Shown here: piece by piece, positions 32,998-42,101 of the stretch
Position numbering within the stretch: position 1 is the first letter of the stretch
Layout of the letters: every line of letters begins with the position of its first letter
Source of the DNA: Allorhodopirellula solitaria
GTDB lineage: Bacteria > Planctomycetota > Planctomycetia > Pirellulales > Pirellulaceae
Length of the DNA stretch: 64,000 nt
Assembly (NCBI RefSeq): GCF_007859855.1
Contig: NZ_SJPK01000017.1
Span: forward strand, 18,244 to 82,243
Reading direction: 5' to 3'
Program-made: the position numbers and the translations under genes
The notes under the pieces: model-generated
What the model saw: the letters and a program-made list of their open reading frames with translations, nothing else
Database searches by the model: none
Told to the model about the DNA's origin: nothing

Positions 32998-34401
32998 TTA
33001 GGCATCCCAGTAGCGGTCGGCGTCAACGCTTACCTCTGCAGGTAGTTTAGCTTGCAATTGCGCGGGATCGAGCGCGAATTGGGCATTGATCTCGACTTTT
33101 ACGCCCGTGGCGACGCTGCCGCCCGCATCTTCGATCCAGGCCCGGTGCAAATCCACCATTGCCTGTCGGGCTAGGGTCGGCGTGTCCGCCTCGGCGCCGT
33201 CCGCATTTTTGACAGGAGCAAATGCCTTGGCCGGTTCTACTTCACAGATAATGGTCTGTTCCGCCGCTGGCAGGAGGTCGAAGATGAACTTCTCGAACTT
33301 GGTCGCATTGGGCGACGAAGGCTCGACGAGGTTCGCGTTGGCGTCCAGGTAAGGCACCTTCTTGCTGGCCCGGTGAAAGGGAAGTGACGTGCTGCTGTTT
33401 CGTTCACGAGCGAGAAACGCGATGTCGAACAGGTGCACGGCAATGCTGCCGGCCCACAGTTTCAGGCCGCCGCTCTCGTCGGTCATCTCGGCGGCCTCAT
33501 CTGGCAGGTCGCTGTACTCGATCACATGGGTGCGACCATCGACTTCAACAACATTGCCAACTTTCTCAGTCGGGTAGCGTTTACGAATGACCTGCGACGT
33601 CATCTCGCTGCTTGAGAGCAGATGGTGCCCAATGAATTCGGGATCACAGAGGGTGACGAGTGGATTGTCGACTTGGAAATAGAACAGGTGCCGATGCCCT
33701 GCTGCGTGCATGCGATCCAAGCAACCATGACGGGCGAGAGCCGTCAGGGTGCCGCCGTGGCCGTCGGGGCTCAGCGCGAGTGAGTCCTGTTCGGCGAGCA
33801 GCAATTTTCCCGACGCTGCATCGACTGCCGGCATGGTACCCTGCTTGAAGATCACGACCTGATCACGATCGATCCCGAAATAATCGTTCGCTTCGAAATA
33901 GTCGCGTGTGGGAGCATCCGTCGCGTCGCTGGTCATGATGTACCATGGGATCGTCACGCCGTAGCGTCGACCAGTCGCGATCAAGCGATCCGCGAAGATT
34001 TGGAACAGGGTGCGTTCGCTGATCGGCCCGATGGGGAACATGCCCTTGGGCGAGTCAAAACCGAGCCGAGTGCCCTGCCCACCCGCGACGAGAACGACAG
34101 CGATTTCACCGGCGCGGAGAGCTTCCTCACCGCGCTGGCGAGCATCGGCAACCGACCAGGGAACGCCGCTACCATCGGCCGAAACGGCGAGCGGTAGCGT
34201 GGCACCGCGCGCCATCGCGGCGTAGTCGGTAGGCTCTTCGGCGCCGCTGACCAAATCGGCGAGCTCGGCTAAGTCGATGGCTTGAACTTGTGCGGCGAGC
34301 TGGTCACGCGAAGCGGAGTCCAGTTCGTCCCAATACCGCAGAATGTGCGTCTGATCATACGGTGCGAGGAGGGCGGTGAGTTCGTCGCGAGTGGCAGTCA
34401 T
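32998..34401 (-). CDS. UTP--sugar-1-phosphate uridylyltransferase (UDPGP family, UAP-like)
   Basis: The 467-residue protein has the pyrophosphorylase signature VVLVAGGQGTRLGFDSPKGM (about residues 105-125). It also has 'IMTSDATDAPTRDYFEANDY', 'FKQGTMPAVD' and 'GHGGTLTALARHG', as in UDP-N-acetylglucosamine and UDP-galactose/glucose pyrophosphorylases of the eukaryote-like UDPGP family. It makes a UDP-sugar and PPi from UTP and a sugar phosphate in the cytoplasm. I chose ATG 34401 because family similarity begins there; the frame extends 90 codons further upstream without it. It lies 82 bases after purD on the same strand. That gap includes a 15-base direct repeat (GGGGAGTGCGATT units near 34443-34475). 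Confidence 0.88.
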   Translation of the reverse strand: MTATRDELTALLAPYDQTHILRYWDELDSASRDQLAAQVQAIDLAELADLVSGAEEPTDYAAMARGATLPLAVSADGSGVPWSVADARQRGEEALRAGEIAVVLVAGGQGTRLGFDSPKGMFPIGPISERTLFQIFADRLIATGRRYGVTIPWYIMTSDATDAPTRDYFEANDYFGIDRDQVVIFKQGTMPAVDAASGKLLLAEQDSLALSPDGHGGTLTALARHGCLDRMHAAGHRHLFYFQVDNPLVTLCDPEFIGHHLLSSSEMTSQVIRKRYPTEKVGNVVEVDGRTHVIEYSDLPDEAAEMTDESGGLKLWAGSIAVHLFDIAFLARERNSSTSLPFHRASKKVPYLDANANLVEPSSPNATKFEKFIFDLLPAAEQTIICEVEPAKAFAPVKNADGAEADTPTLARQAMVDLHRAWIEDAGGSVATGVKVEINAQFALDPAQLQAKLPAEVSVDADRYWDA

Positions 34402-34483
34402 GATCGAATCGGAGGTATGAAAGGGAGCGGACGGATGCGTTCGCGGGGAGTGCGATTGCGGGGAGTGCGATTCCGGGTGTGAT

Positions 34484-35791
34484 CTACTGAGCGGCAGTGA
34501 GTGCTTTGTCGCTGATGTCTTTGCGGCACCAGGCACCCTGCCAGCGGATCTGGGCGACGGCTTTGTACGCCTGCAGTTTCGCGGCGCTGATCGTGTCGCC
34601 CATCGCCGTGACGCCGAGCACTCGCCCGCCGGTATTAACAACCTTGCCATCAGCAACTCCCGTGCCCGCATGGAACACCTTCACATCGGTCATCGCGTCA
34701 GCTGCATCGATTCCGGTAATCGTGTGTCCCTTGTCGTAGGAAGCAGGATAACCCTCACTCGCCATCACCACACAGATCCCCGGACGCGGATCGAAAGTCA
34801 ACTCATCGAGTTCGCCGAGACGCCCGTCGACGGTTGCTTCCATGACGTCAACGATGTCGGTCTGCAACCGCATCAACAGCGGTTGGCACTCCGGATCGCC
34901 GAACCGCACGTTGAACTCGAGCACTTTGGGGCCGGCGGGGGTTAGCATCAATCCGGCATAAAGGACACCTTTGAAGGGGCGACGCGCCCGTTTCATAGCG
35001 TGGACGACGGGCACGAGAATCCCCGATTCGACCTCTGCGAGTGTCTGTTCATCGAGCACCGCCGCGGGGCTGTAGGCACCCATGCCGCCGGTGTTCGGGC
35101 CACGGTCTCCGTCGTGGGCCGGTTTGTGGTCCTGGGCCGTCGGCAGGGTGAGAATGGTTTCGCCATCGGTGATCGCCAGCACGCTGACCTCGGGACCGGT
35201 CAGCCGTTCTTCAATGATCAGTTCTTTGCCTGCGGCGCCAAATTCTTTGCGGGCGGCGATGCGGTCGATCGCTTCGAGGGCTTCACTTCGCGTGGTGCAA
35301 ACGACGACGCCTTTACCGGCCGCCAAGCCGTCGGCTTTGACAACCACGTTGACTGGATCGTTCGGTTCGCTGTAGCGATCCTTGATATACCGCATCGCGT
35401 CGTCAGCGGACCGGAAGGTACGGTAATCGGCGGTGGGGATATCGGCCGATCGCAGCAGGTTTTTGCAGAAGACCTTGCTACCCTCGAGTTCAGCGGCGGC
35501 CCGCGACGGACCAAATACCTTCAACCCAGCGGCTTGCATGTCATCGACCAAACCGGCGACCAAGGGGGCCTCCGGCCCGACGACGACGAGGCCGACATCG
35601 TTGGATTTGGCGAAGGCAATCAATGCCTCATGATCATCTTGGGCGATATCCACGTTGACAGCATCCGCTCCCGTGCCCGCATTGCCGGGCGCCACGAATA
35701 CCTGGTCGACACGTGGGCTTTGGCGGATTTTCCACGCCAGAGCGTGCTCGCGACCGCCACTGCCGACGATGAGAACGTTGTAGGAGGTCAT
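34484..35791 (-). CDS. purD: Phosphoribosylamine--glycine ligase (GARS)
   Basis: PurD joins 5-phosphoribosylamine and glycine with ATP in purine synthesis. The 435-residue enzyme starts NVLIVGSGGREHALAWKI and has 'VGPEAPLVAGLVDDM'. The ATP-grasp lysine segment is VVVKADGLAAGKGVVVC; 'NTGGMGAYSPAAVL' and the metal-binding 'VLEFNVRFGDPECQ' follow. Length and motif order are standard. TAGGAGG lies immediately before the ATG region on the minus strand. The last residues (after about 425) are slightly longer than usual. It is likely cotranscribed with the uridylyltransferase gene. Confidence 0.95.
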   Translation of the reverse strand: MTSYNVLIVGSGGREHALAWKIRQSPRVDQVFVAPGNAGTGADAVNVDIAQDDHEALIAFAKSNDVGLVVVGPEAPLVAGLVDDMQAAGLKVFGPSRAAAELEGSKVFCKNLLRSADIPTADYRTFRSADDAMRYIKDRYSEPNDPVNVVVKADGLAAGKGVVVCTTRSEALEAIDRIAARKEFGAAGKELIIEERLTGPEVSVLAITDGETILTLPTAQDHKPAHDGDRGPNTGGMGAYSPAAVLDEQTLAEVESGILVPVVHAMKRARRPFKGVLYAGLMLTPAGPKVLEFNVRFGDPECQPLLMRLQTDIVDVMEATVDGRLGELDELTFDPRPGICVVMASEGYPASYDKGHTITGIDAADAMTDVKVFHAGTGVADGKVVNTGGRVLGVTAMGDTISAAKLQAYKAVAQIRWQGAWCRKDISDKALTAAQ

Positions 35792-35968
35792 ATATCAAGA
35801 GGTGGCCAAAGGAGCGAAACGGGTAAGCTGCGCTGATGGTAGAAAACCAGCGAGAAAATGAAAGACGTCGGAGGTCAAATTGCCCGTTTCCGTGCGAATT
35901 CTTTCATTCGCTAGTGGGGGCGGGCAGTGATTGCTCACACCCCGCAGCATTCCGGGCCATCGGTTTTG

Positions 35969-36032
35969 TGAGCCGAGCCGCGTAGGCGCCCGGGTGGGCG
36001 GCGCTACCCGGGGCCTTGCGGCCCTCGGCTCA
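35969..36032. repeat. 64-base cloverleaf-like inverted repeat
   Basis: TGAGCCGAG (35969-35977) pairs with CTCGGCTCA (36024-36032). Inside it CCCGGGTGG can pair with CTACCCGGG and GGCC-TTGC-GGCC forms a small hairpin, giving a multi-arm structure. It lies in the 403-base gap between purD and the histidine kinase gene, where I see no gene. It is probably a planctomycete REP-like element. Confidence 0.75.
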
Positions 36033-36194
36033 ATTTTGCGGTGCCAGTTTCGAATAAATCAACAGCTCGCTTCGTTGGCGGTCCATTTTACCCCGGTTGG
36101 GTCTGGAGCGGGAGACGCTCGAGTGGGCGCCTTCACACTGCCTGCGGCAGCACGGTCAGCGGGCCGGAATCGATCCAGGATGTTGGCTGTCCGG

Positions 36195-38732
36195 CTAGCT
36201 CACGAGCAGGTCATCGACCGCGTCGAGGACCCGGCTGGATTCGTCGAGCAGGGATTGTAGGAGCTGCCGCGACTGAGCGGGATCGGAAAGCTGACGCTCG
36301 TTGGCCTCGATTTCAATTTCGCAGACGACCGCTTGCAGTTGGTCGGCGCCGAGCAGGCTGCAGGCACCTTTGAGTGTGTGTGCATTTCGCCTGGCAGCGT
36401 CATGGTCGCCAGCCAGGATATCTTTCTGAAGTTCCGCTACCAGGCTTTGGCACTCCTCTTTGAAAACGGCTGCCAGCCGCAGCACGCCCGATACCCCGCC
36501 GGGGATTCGGGAGCGAGCCGAATCCAAGTCCAAGCATTCGGCGTGTTCATCGGCGATCGACAGGCGGCTCGACGGATTTTTCACGAACGGGGCCGCCGGG
36601 CTCTGTTGCGCGGCGGGTTCGGCTGGTCGGATATCCACAGCGCTGCTCCGCCTCGCGGCAGATTCTGCTTCACGGCGTTCATCCACATCTTCGTCGTCCG
36701 CTGCGACAGCGGGATGGGCGGGGTGGATGCAAGCGAGTATTTCCTGCAGTTTCCGGCGGCGGATCGGTTTGGTGAGGAAGTCATCCATGCCCGATTCTCG
36801 ACAAAGCCGGGCGTCCTCCGCCATGGCCGCAGCCGTCACAGCAATAATCGGAATGTGGCGGTCACCGCCAAGTTCCTGTTGGCGAATCGCTCGCGTGGCC
36901 GCGGGCCCATCCATCACCGGCATGTGCATGTCCATCAACACCAGATCGAAGGGTTCACTTCGCCACTTCACAAATGCCTCGCGTCCGTCGCTCGCGATGA
37001 AACACTCATGGCCGAGGGAACGCAGCAATCCCGCGATCACGTGCTGGTTGGTGACGCCGTCTTCAGCGACGAGTACCCGCAGGGGCTGGGTCGGCACGGA
37101 TTCGTCGATGACGAGGTCCTGTTCCTGGTCGGCATCGTATTGGTTGGCCGCGTCGGTGTCGGCGGTTGGCAATTCCAGGTCAAAGTAAAACGAGCTGCCC
37201 ACGCCTACTTCGCTGTTCAATTGCAGGGTGCCGCCCATCAATTCGACGAGTTGCCGGGTGATGCTGAGCCCCAAGCCGGTGCCGCCGAAACGCCGAGTGG
37301 TGGATGCATCGGCTTGCGTGAACGGCGCCAAAACAGCAGCTTGCTGGGCGGGGGAGATGCCGATCCCGGTATCGATGATGCTGATCCGAAACGCAGAGGT
37401 GGAGCCAGCCAGGCTCGGGCCTGATTCATCGCCGGGTGCCTTCGGTTCCTGGCCAGGCACCTGCTGCACCTCCACGGTGACGCTGCCGCGATCGGTGAAT
37501 TTGACCGCGTTGCCGATCAAATTCACGAGAATCTGCCGCAATCGCCCCGGGTCACCGATCAAGTGATTGGGTAACAAGGAATCGCTGGTGTAGTGGAGTT
37601 GCAGCCCCTTTTCGGTCGCTTGAAACCTCAGCGTTGAGATGGCGGCTTGGATTTCATAGCCGAGGGAAAAAACGATGGATTCCAGTTCGAGTTTGCGGGC
37701 CTCGATCTTCGAAAAATCGAGGATGTCATTGAGCAGTCGCAGTAGCGAATCGGAGGAGCGACGAATCGTGTCAACGTACTCGCGTTGATCTTCATCGAGT
37801 GGTGTTTGGGCCAGTAGATCTGCCATGCCCACCATCGCGTTCATGGGAGTGCGAATTTCATGGCTCATGTTGGCGAGGAATTCGCTCTTGGCTCGGTTAG
37901 CGGTATCGGCCATCCGCACGGCTTCTTGCAGAGCCGCTTCACTTCGTTTGAGGGCCGTGATGTCGCGTGAAATCCCACACGTGCCCATGATTTCGCCCGT
38001 GTCGCTTCGCAGCGGCATCTTGGTTGTCAGGCACCACGTATCGTCTTGATCGGGCCAAGTTTCTCGTTCCGCTCGGTCGACCAGGGCGTCTCCCGATTCA
38101 ATGACTCGACGTTCATCCTCGAGTGCTTGCTGAGCGTGCTCGGGGGTGAAGACGTCGGCATCGGTCAGGCCTAGAATCGCTTCGACGTCGGTATGGCCAA
38201 ATTTCTTTGCCATGGCGCTGCTGACGCGAATGTAACGACTCTCGAGATCCTTGAAGTAAATCGAGTCGGGGATCGTTTTGAGGAGCGTCTTCAAGAGTGA
38301 TTGCTCGAAGCGGCTCTTCTCTTCGGCCTCGACGCGGGCGGTCACATCCCAAAACAAAACTTGCAGTCCGATCAACCGGCCGTGGGCATCGTAGATGGGA
38401 CTTTTGACCCGCTCGATCCAGCCGAGGCTGCCATCGGCCAGGCGGGTGCGTTCGACCGCGAGGTTGGATCCCTTTCCCGCGAGTACGGCTTCGTCGTCGA
38501 CCGAGTACTGCTGAGCAATTTCAGGCGGGAACAATTCCGCATCGACTTTGCCGATGACATCTTCCCAAGTCACGCCCCGCCATCTCAGGTAGGCATCGTT
38601 GGCGAAAACCCGCCGGCCATCGGGCGCCTTGATCAAGACACTCAGGGGCAAACTGTTTGCCAGGGCGCGATAGGTGGCTGAGCTTTGGAATTCACGATCC
38701 ATGTGATCACTCGCTGCGTCGGATTCAGGCAT
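36195..38732 (-). CDS. Hybrid sensor histidine kinase (PAS-PAS-HisKA-HATPase-REC-HPt)
   Basis: The 845-residue protein lacks membrane helices, so it is a cytoplasmic sensor. Two PAS domains (about 12-130, with [11 protein letters not shown]; about 145-265, ending [16 protein letters not shown]) precede the dimerisation box [19 protein letters not shown] (His near 290). The ATPase domain has N-box [13 protein letters not shown], '[10 protein letters not shown]' and '[10 protein letters not shown]'. A receiver domain (about 553-670) has its Asp in [12 protein letters not shown], and a C-terminal HPt domain has its His in [14 protein letters not shown] (about 780). This is a BarA/ArcB-like phosphorelay. 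It starts 25 bases after the REC-HATPase gene and is likely cotranscribed with it. Confidence 0.93.
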   Translation of the reverse strand: MPESDAASDHMDREFQSSATYRALANSLPLSVLIKAPDGRRVFANDAYLRWRGVTWEDVIGKVDAELFPPEIAQQYSVDDEAVLAGKGSNLAVERTRLADGSLGWIERVKSPIYDAHGRLIGLQVLFWDVTARVEAEEKSRFEQSLLKTLLKTIPDSIYFKDLESRYIRVSSAMAKKFGHTDVEAILGLTDADVFTPEHAQQALEDERRVIESGDALVDRAERETWPDQDDTWCLTTKMPLRSDTGEIMGTCGISRDITALKRSEAALQEAVRMADTANRAKSEFLANMSHEIRTPMNAMVGMADLLAQTPLDEDQREYVDTIRRSSDSLLRLLNDILDFSKIEARKLELESIVFSLGYEIQAAISTLRFQATEKGLQLHYTSDSLLPNHLIGDPGRLRQILVNLIGNAVKFTDRGSVTVEVQQVPGQEPKAPGDESGPSLAGSTSAFRISIIDTGIGISPAQQAAVLAPFTQADASTTRRFGGTGLGLSITRQLVELMGGTLQLNSEVGVGSSFYFDLELPTADTDAANQYDADQEQDLVIDESVPTQPLRVLVAEDGVTNQHVIAGLLRSLGHECFIASDGREAFVKWRSEPFDLVLMDMHMPVMDGPAATRAIRQQELGGDRHIPIIAVTAAAMAEDARLCRESGMDDFLTKPIRRRKLQEILACIHPAHPAVAADDEDVDERREAESAARRSSAVDIRPAEPAAQQSPAAPFVKNPSSRLSIADEHAECLDLDSARSRIPGGVSGVLRLAAVFKEECQSLVAELQKDILAGDHDAARRNAHTLKGACSLLGADQLQAVVCEIEIEANERQLSDPAQSRQLLQSLLDESSRVLDAVDDLLVS

Positions 38733-38757
38733 TGCTCATCACACCATGGGGAACCGT

Positions 38758-39675
38758 TCAAACATGGCAACGCTTTACTAAGGTGACCTGGTTGCCCTTT
38801 TCATTGTAAACCAGCTCATCGACGAAGCTGGTCATCAGAATGAACCCTTGGCCGCGAGGGGCGTCTCCATCCTCGGAGAGGGACTTGGGATCAAAGAGGC
38901 CTTTCTTGGGAACTCTCGTCGTGTCGAAACCGTTGCCTTGGTCGGTCACGATGACTCGGACTTGGTCGGTTTGGGCGATCGCTTCGACCCGCACCGTGCG
39001 ATCTCGGTAGGGAGCTTCGGTGAGCCGTTTTTCCATGGCAGGGCTGATCTCGCCAAATCTCGCCAAGTCATGGTGGCTGGGGCATTGCTCGGCGGGGAGT
39101 TGCAGGTTGCCGTGCACCATCGCGTTGGCGACGGCGTGTTCGACCGCCACGCCGAGCCGCACCATGTCCACGCTCGGCAGCAACTCCATGCCCGAGCTAA
39201 CCTGCATCAGTAACCCCACCAAGGGTGAGATTAAAATCGGATCGTTGGGCAGTTCGAATACGAACAAATTCTTCCGCAGCGTCGAAATCAATCTCGCGTA
39301 GCTTGCATCGGTGCGGATCACACCGAGCACATCGACGATCGTATTGTTGAGCATTTCGTCAATGCGGTTCTTGGGCACATAGCCCGCGGCACCGAGCTGC
39401 AGTGCTTCGGCGGCGAGTTCCTCGCTGCCATGGCCGGTCACGAGAATCGTGGGAATGTGCGAGAAGTCCTCCCGCATCTGCTCCACGAGTTGCAGTCCGT
39501 TGAGTTCGGGCATTTCGAGATCGGTCACGACGATGTCGAACGATTGGGCGTGCATCTCGCTCAGTGCCAGGTGCCCATTGAGGGCGTGAGCGACGTCATG
39601 GTCCGCCGCTTCCAAGAGTATCCGTATCTGTGCCGCCTGGGTGGGACTGTCTTCGACGAGTAGGATCCTAGCCAT
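38758..39675 (-). CDS. Receiver protein with C-terminal HATPase_c (RsbW-like) domain
   Basis: The 305-residue protein has an N-terminal receiver (ILLVEDSPTQAAQIRILLEA; phospho-acceptor Asp near 51 in VVTDLEMPELNG; 'ILVTGHGSEELA'; 'GYVPKNRIDEM'). A linker follows, then an anti-sigma-like GHKL ATPase (VEHAVANAMVHGNL as N-box; VTDQGNGFD; 'APRGQGFILMTSFVDEL'). No DNA-binding domain is present. Such proteins usually switch partner proteins in response to phosphorylation. Together with the hybrid kinase encoded next, it forms a signalling pair; the output gene is not in the window. Confidence 0.88.
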   Translation of the reverse strand: MARILLVEDSPTQAAQIRILLEAADHDVAHALNGHLALSEMHAQSFDIVVTDLEMPELNGLQLVEQMREDFSHIPTILVTGHGSEELAAEALQLGAAGYVPKNRIDEMLNNTIVDVLGVIRTDASYARLISTLRKNLFVFELPNDPILISPLVGLLMQVSSGMELLPSVDMVRLGVAVEHAVANAMVHGNLQLPAEQCPSHHDLARFGEISPAMEKRLTEAPYRDRTVRVEAIAQTDQVRVIVTDQGNGFDTTRVPKKGLFDPKSLSEDGDAPRGQGFILMTSFVDELVYNEKGNQVTLVKRCHV

Positions 39676-39833
39676 GGTTGTCCGTCCTTTCGTGATGAAC
39701 TATTCGCGGGCAGCAGCGTCGAACGGATCCGAAAAATGGGTGCCCCCTTTTCGGAAAGGTTCTCACACCAAACAATAACCCGTTGCGGTGAGTAAAACCA
39801 GTAGTCCCTCCCTTTTGACCCAGCCTCTCCAAC

Positions 39834-41102
39834 GTGACCATCTACTACGCCAACGGATCACCGACCACATCGTTGGATACCGAGGATCTACGCGAGGCAC
39901 TGCAGAGCACCTTCGCTGCCATCTCGCGGCCGGAGAAAGTGCTGCTGCTGCCGCCGGATCAAACCCGGTTGTTCAGCCGGGCGGGCGAGCTGACGGTGCT
40001 CTCGCATGAGCTGCTCGGTGACCGGGTGACCGATATCATGCCGGCCCTTGGGACGCACTCGGCGATGACACCGGCCCAGCTGGATCATATGTTCCCCGGC
40101 ATCCCCCACGATCTGTTTCGACCTCACCGTTGGCGTGATGACGTCGTGCAGCTCGGTGAGGTCCCTGCCGAATTTGTCTCCCGGGTCACGGGCGGGATTT
40201 ATCGCGACGCGTGGCCCGCCCAAGTCAACCGTCTGCTCCGCGATGGTGGTCACGATCTCATCTTTTCGATCGGTCAAGTCGTCCCGCATGAAGTGATCGG
40301 GATGGCCAATTACAACAAGAACGTTTTTGTGGGTACCGGCGGCGTAGCTGGGATCAATGAAAGCCATTATCTCAGCGCGATGGTGGGTATCGATGCAACG
40401 CTTGGGATCGCCGATACGCCGCTCCGCCAGATCCTCAACTATGCCCAGGATCACTTCTGCCAAGACGTGCCGTTGCTCTACGCGTTGACCGTGATCGAGC
40501 AGCTCAAGGATGGCACGAAGCTGACCCGTGGTCTGTACATCGGTGATGATCACGACACGTTCTTTGCCGCCGCTGAATTGGCGCGGCAAGTCAATATCAC
40601 CCATCTGCCACGGGCCCCCCAGCACGTTGTGGCCTATCTCGATCCACGTGAATTCAAGAGCACGTGGCTGGGCAACAAAGCGATCTACCGGACTCGCAAA
40701 GCGGTTGCCACGGGTGGGCGTTTGACTGTGCTCGGGCCCGCCGTGGAGGAGTTTGGCGAAGACAAACGCATCGATCAATTGATCCGCAAGTACGGCTACC
40801 GGACCAAGTCCGAAGTGATGCAGTTAGTTGCCGATAACGAGGATCTCGCCGCCGACCCATCCGCAGCGGCGCACTTGGTGCATGGTTCGCCTGAGAATCG
40901 TTTTGAAGTTGTTTACGCAGCGGGCAAGCTCACCGACGAAGAGATTCGTTCGGTCGGTTTCATCCCAGGTGACCTCGACGCTCTCTTGCAGCGATACGAT
41001 ATCAACCAGCTCCAAGACGGATTTCATACGGATATCGACGGGACGGAATTCTACTATGTGCAGAACCCTGCCTTGGGATTGTGGGAAGCACCGCTAGGAT
41101 AG
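39834..41102 (+). CDS. LarA-like nickel-pincer racemase/epimerase family protein (DUF2088)
   Basis: The start is a GTG. The 422-residue protein shows 'LLLPPDQTRLFSRAGELT', 'MPALGTHSAMTPAQLD', and 'VVPHEVIGMANYNKNVFVG' followed by 'GVAGINESHY'. The lysine in NYNKN and the two following histidines correspond to the residues that hold the nickel-pincer nucleotide in lactate racemase LarA. I infer a 2-hydroxyacid racemase or epimerase; the substrate may not be lactate. No larB, larC or larE cofactor genes are nearby. It is followed after 39 bases by uppS on the same strand. Confidence 0.8.
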   Translation: MTIYYANGSPTTSLDTEDLREALQSTFAAISRPEKVLLLPPDQTRLFSRAGELTVLSHELLGDRVTDIMPALGTHSAMTPAQLDHMFPGIPHDLFRPHRWRDDVVQLGEVPAEFVSRVTGGIYRDAWPAQVNRLLRDGGHDLIFSIGQVVPHEVIGMANYNKNVFVGTGGVAGINESHYLSAMVGIDATLGIADTPLRQILNYAQDHFCQDVPLLYALTVIEQLKDGTKLTRGLYIGDDHDTFFAAAELARQVNITHLPRAPQHVVAYLDPREFKSTWLGNKAIYRTRKAVATGGRLTVLGPAVEEFGEDKRIDQLIRKYGYRTKSEVMQLVADNEDLAADPSAAAHLVHGSPENRFEVVYAAGKLTDEEIRSVGFIPGDLDALLQRYDINQLQDGFHTDIDGTEFYYVQNPALGLWEAPLG

Positions 41103-41141
41103 GAGGCCGATCGGTTAATCATCCATGGACATCGCTATTCA

Positions 41142-41903
41142 ATGACATCAGATTCTTCCCCGTCAGAGACAACCTCGGCTGCGTCATCTCAGGGTTCAAG
41201 CTCCCTGCCGAAGCACGTCGCGATCATCATGGACGGCAACGGGCGCTGGGCTCAAAACCGAGGTCTGCCACGAATCGAAGGGCATCGGCGCGGTGTCGAC
41301 ACTGTTCGCAGTACCACGGAACTGGCCGCCCAGCTCCAACTCGAGGCGCTCACCCTCTATTGTTTTTCCAGTGAGAACTGGAAACGCCCTCAAATCGAAC
41401 TCGATTTTCTGATGCAGCTGTTGCGTCAGTATTTGATCGAGGAGCGGGCCACGCTGATGGATAACAATCTGCGACTGCGGTTCATCGGTCGTGTCGATCG
41501 GCTCGATGCGGGGGTGCTCGAAGAGGTCGAGCGGACTCAGGCTCTTTGTCGTGACAACACTGGGACGGAACTGGTTTTGGCCGTGGATTACGGTGGCCGC
41601 GATGAACTCGCCCGCGCCGCTCGCGCCCTCGCCACAGAGGTTCTCGCCGGTGAACTCTCCGCGGAGTCCATTGATGAGCAGGCGATCGCCGACCGCTTGG
41701 ATACCGATGGGCTGGCCGAGGTGGATTTGATGATCCGCACCGGGGGCGACATGCGAATTAGCAACTTCTTGCTATGGCAACTCAGTTACGCTGAGCTCTG
41801 GTTCACCTCCAAGTGCTGGCCCGAGTTCGACGAATCCGATTTCCGCCAAGCTCTTGCTGATTTCGGCGACCGTACCCGCCGCTTTGGCGGACTGGAAGAG
41901 TAA
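41142..41903 (+). CDS. uppS: Isoprenyl transferase (undecaprenyl diphosphate synthase)
   Basis: This enzyme makes the C55 lipid carrier for cell-wall and polysaccharide synthesis by adding isopentenyl units in cis. The signature HVAIIMDGNGRWAQNRGLPR (about residues 25-45) includes the catalytic Asp. 'LYCFSSENWKRP' and 'DLMIRTGGDMRISNFLLWQL' followed by 'YAELWFT' are also present. The 253-residue length fits once a Ser-rich N-terminal extension of about 22 residues is set aside. Usual neighbours such as cdsA or frr are absent. It is followed directly by dispersed repeat R3. Confidence 0.95.
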   Translation: MTSDSSPSETTSAASSQGSSSLPKHVAIIMDGNGRWAQNRGLPRIEGHRRGVDTVRSTTELAAQLQLEALTLYCFSSENWKRPQIELDFLMQLLRQYLIEERATLMDNNLRLRFIGRVDRLDAGVLEEVERTQALCRDNTGTELVLAVDYGGRDELARAARALATEVLAGELSAESIDEQAIADRLDTDGLAEVDLMIRTGGDMRISNFLLWQLSYAELWFTSKCWPEFDESDFRQALADFGDRTRRFGGLEE

Positions 41904-41928
41904 GGAACGCGGGAGCAAAAAGTCTTCT

Positions 41929-42070
41929 CCGGTGGTGTTCGCTCCGCTCAAACCACCGGCTGTTTTCTTAAACGCCTCCGGCGTAGGAAAACTTGCGAGG
42001 CTCCACAGTTCGTCGCCTCGGCCACCACAGAAGAGCTTTCGCTAATTCGCCACTTATTGATTACGCGTTG
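41929..42070. repeat. Dispersed palindromic repeat, copy R3
   Basis: It opens with a long inverted repeat: CCGGTGGTG at 41929 pairs with the ACCACCGG ending at 41959, around TTCGCTCCGCTCAA. The same module occurs inverted at 22862-22890. AACGCCTCCGGCGTAGGAAAA then matches copy R1 near 13400. TTCGTCGCCTCG and CCACTTATTGATTACGCG match the end of copy R2. The module order differs among copies, so these are mosaic elements. No gene lies between 41904 and 42101. Confidence 0.85.
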
Positions 42071-42101
42071 CCAAGCGATCCCCGGGTAGCACCGACGTCT
42101 C

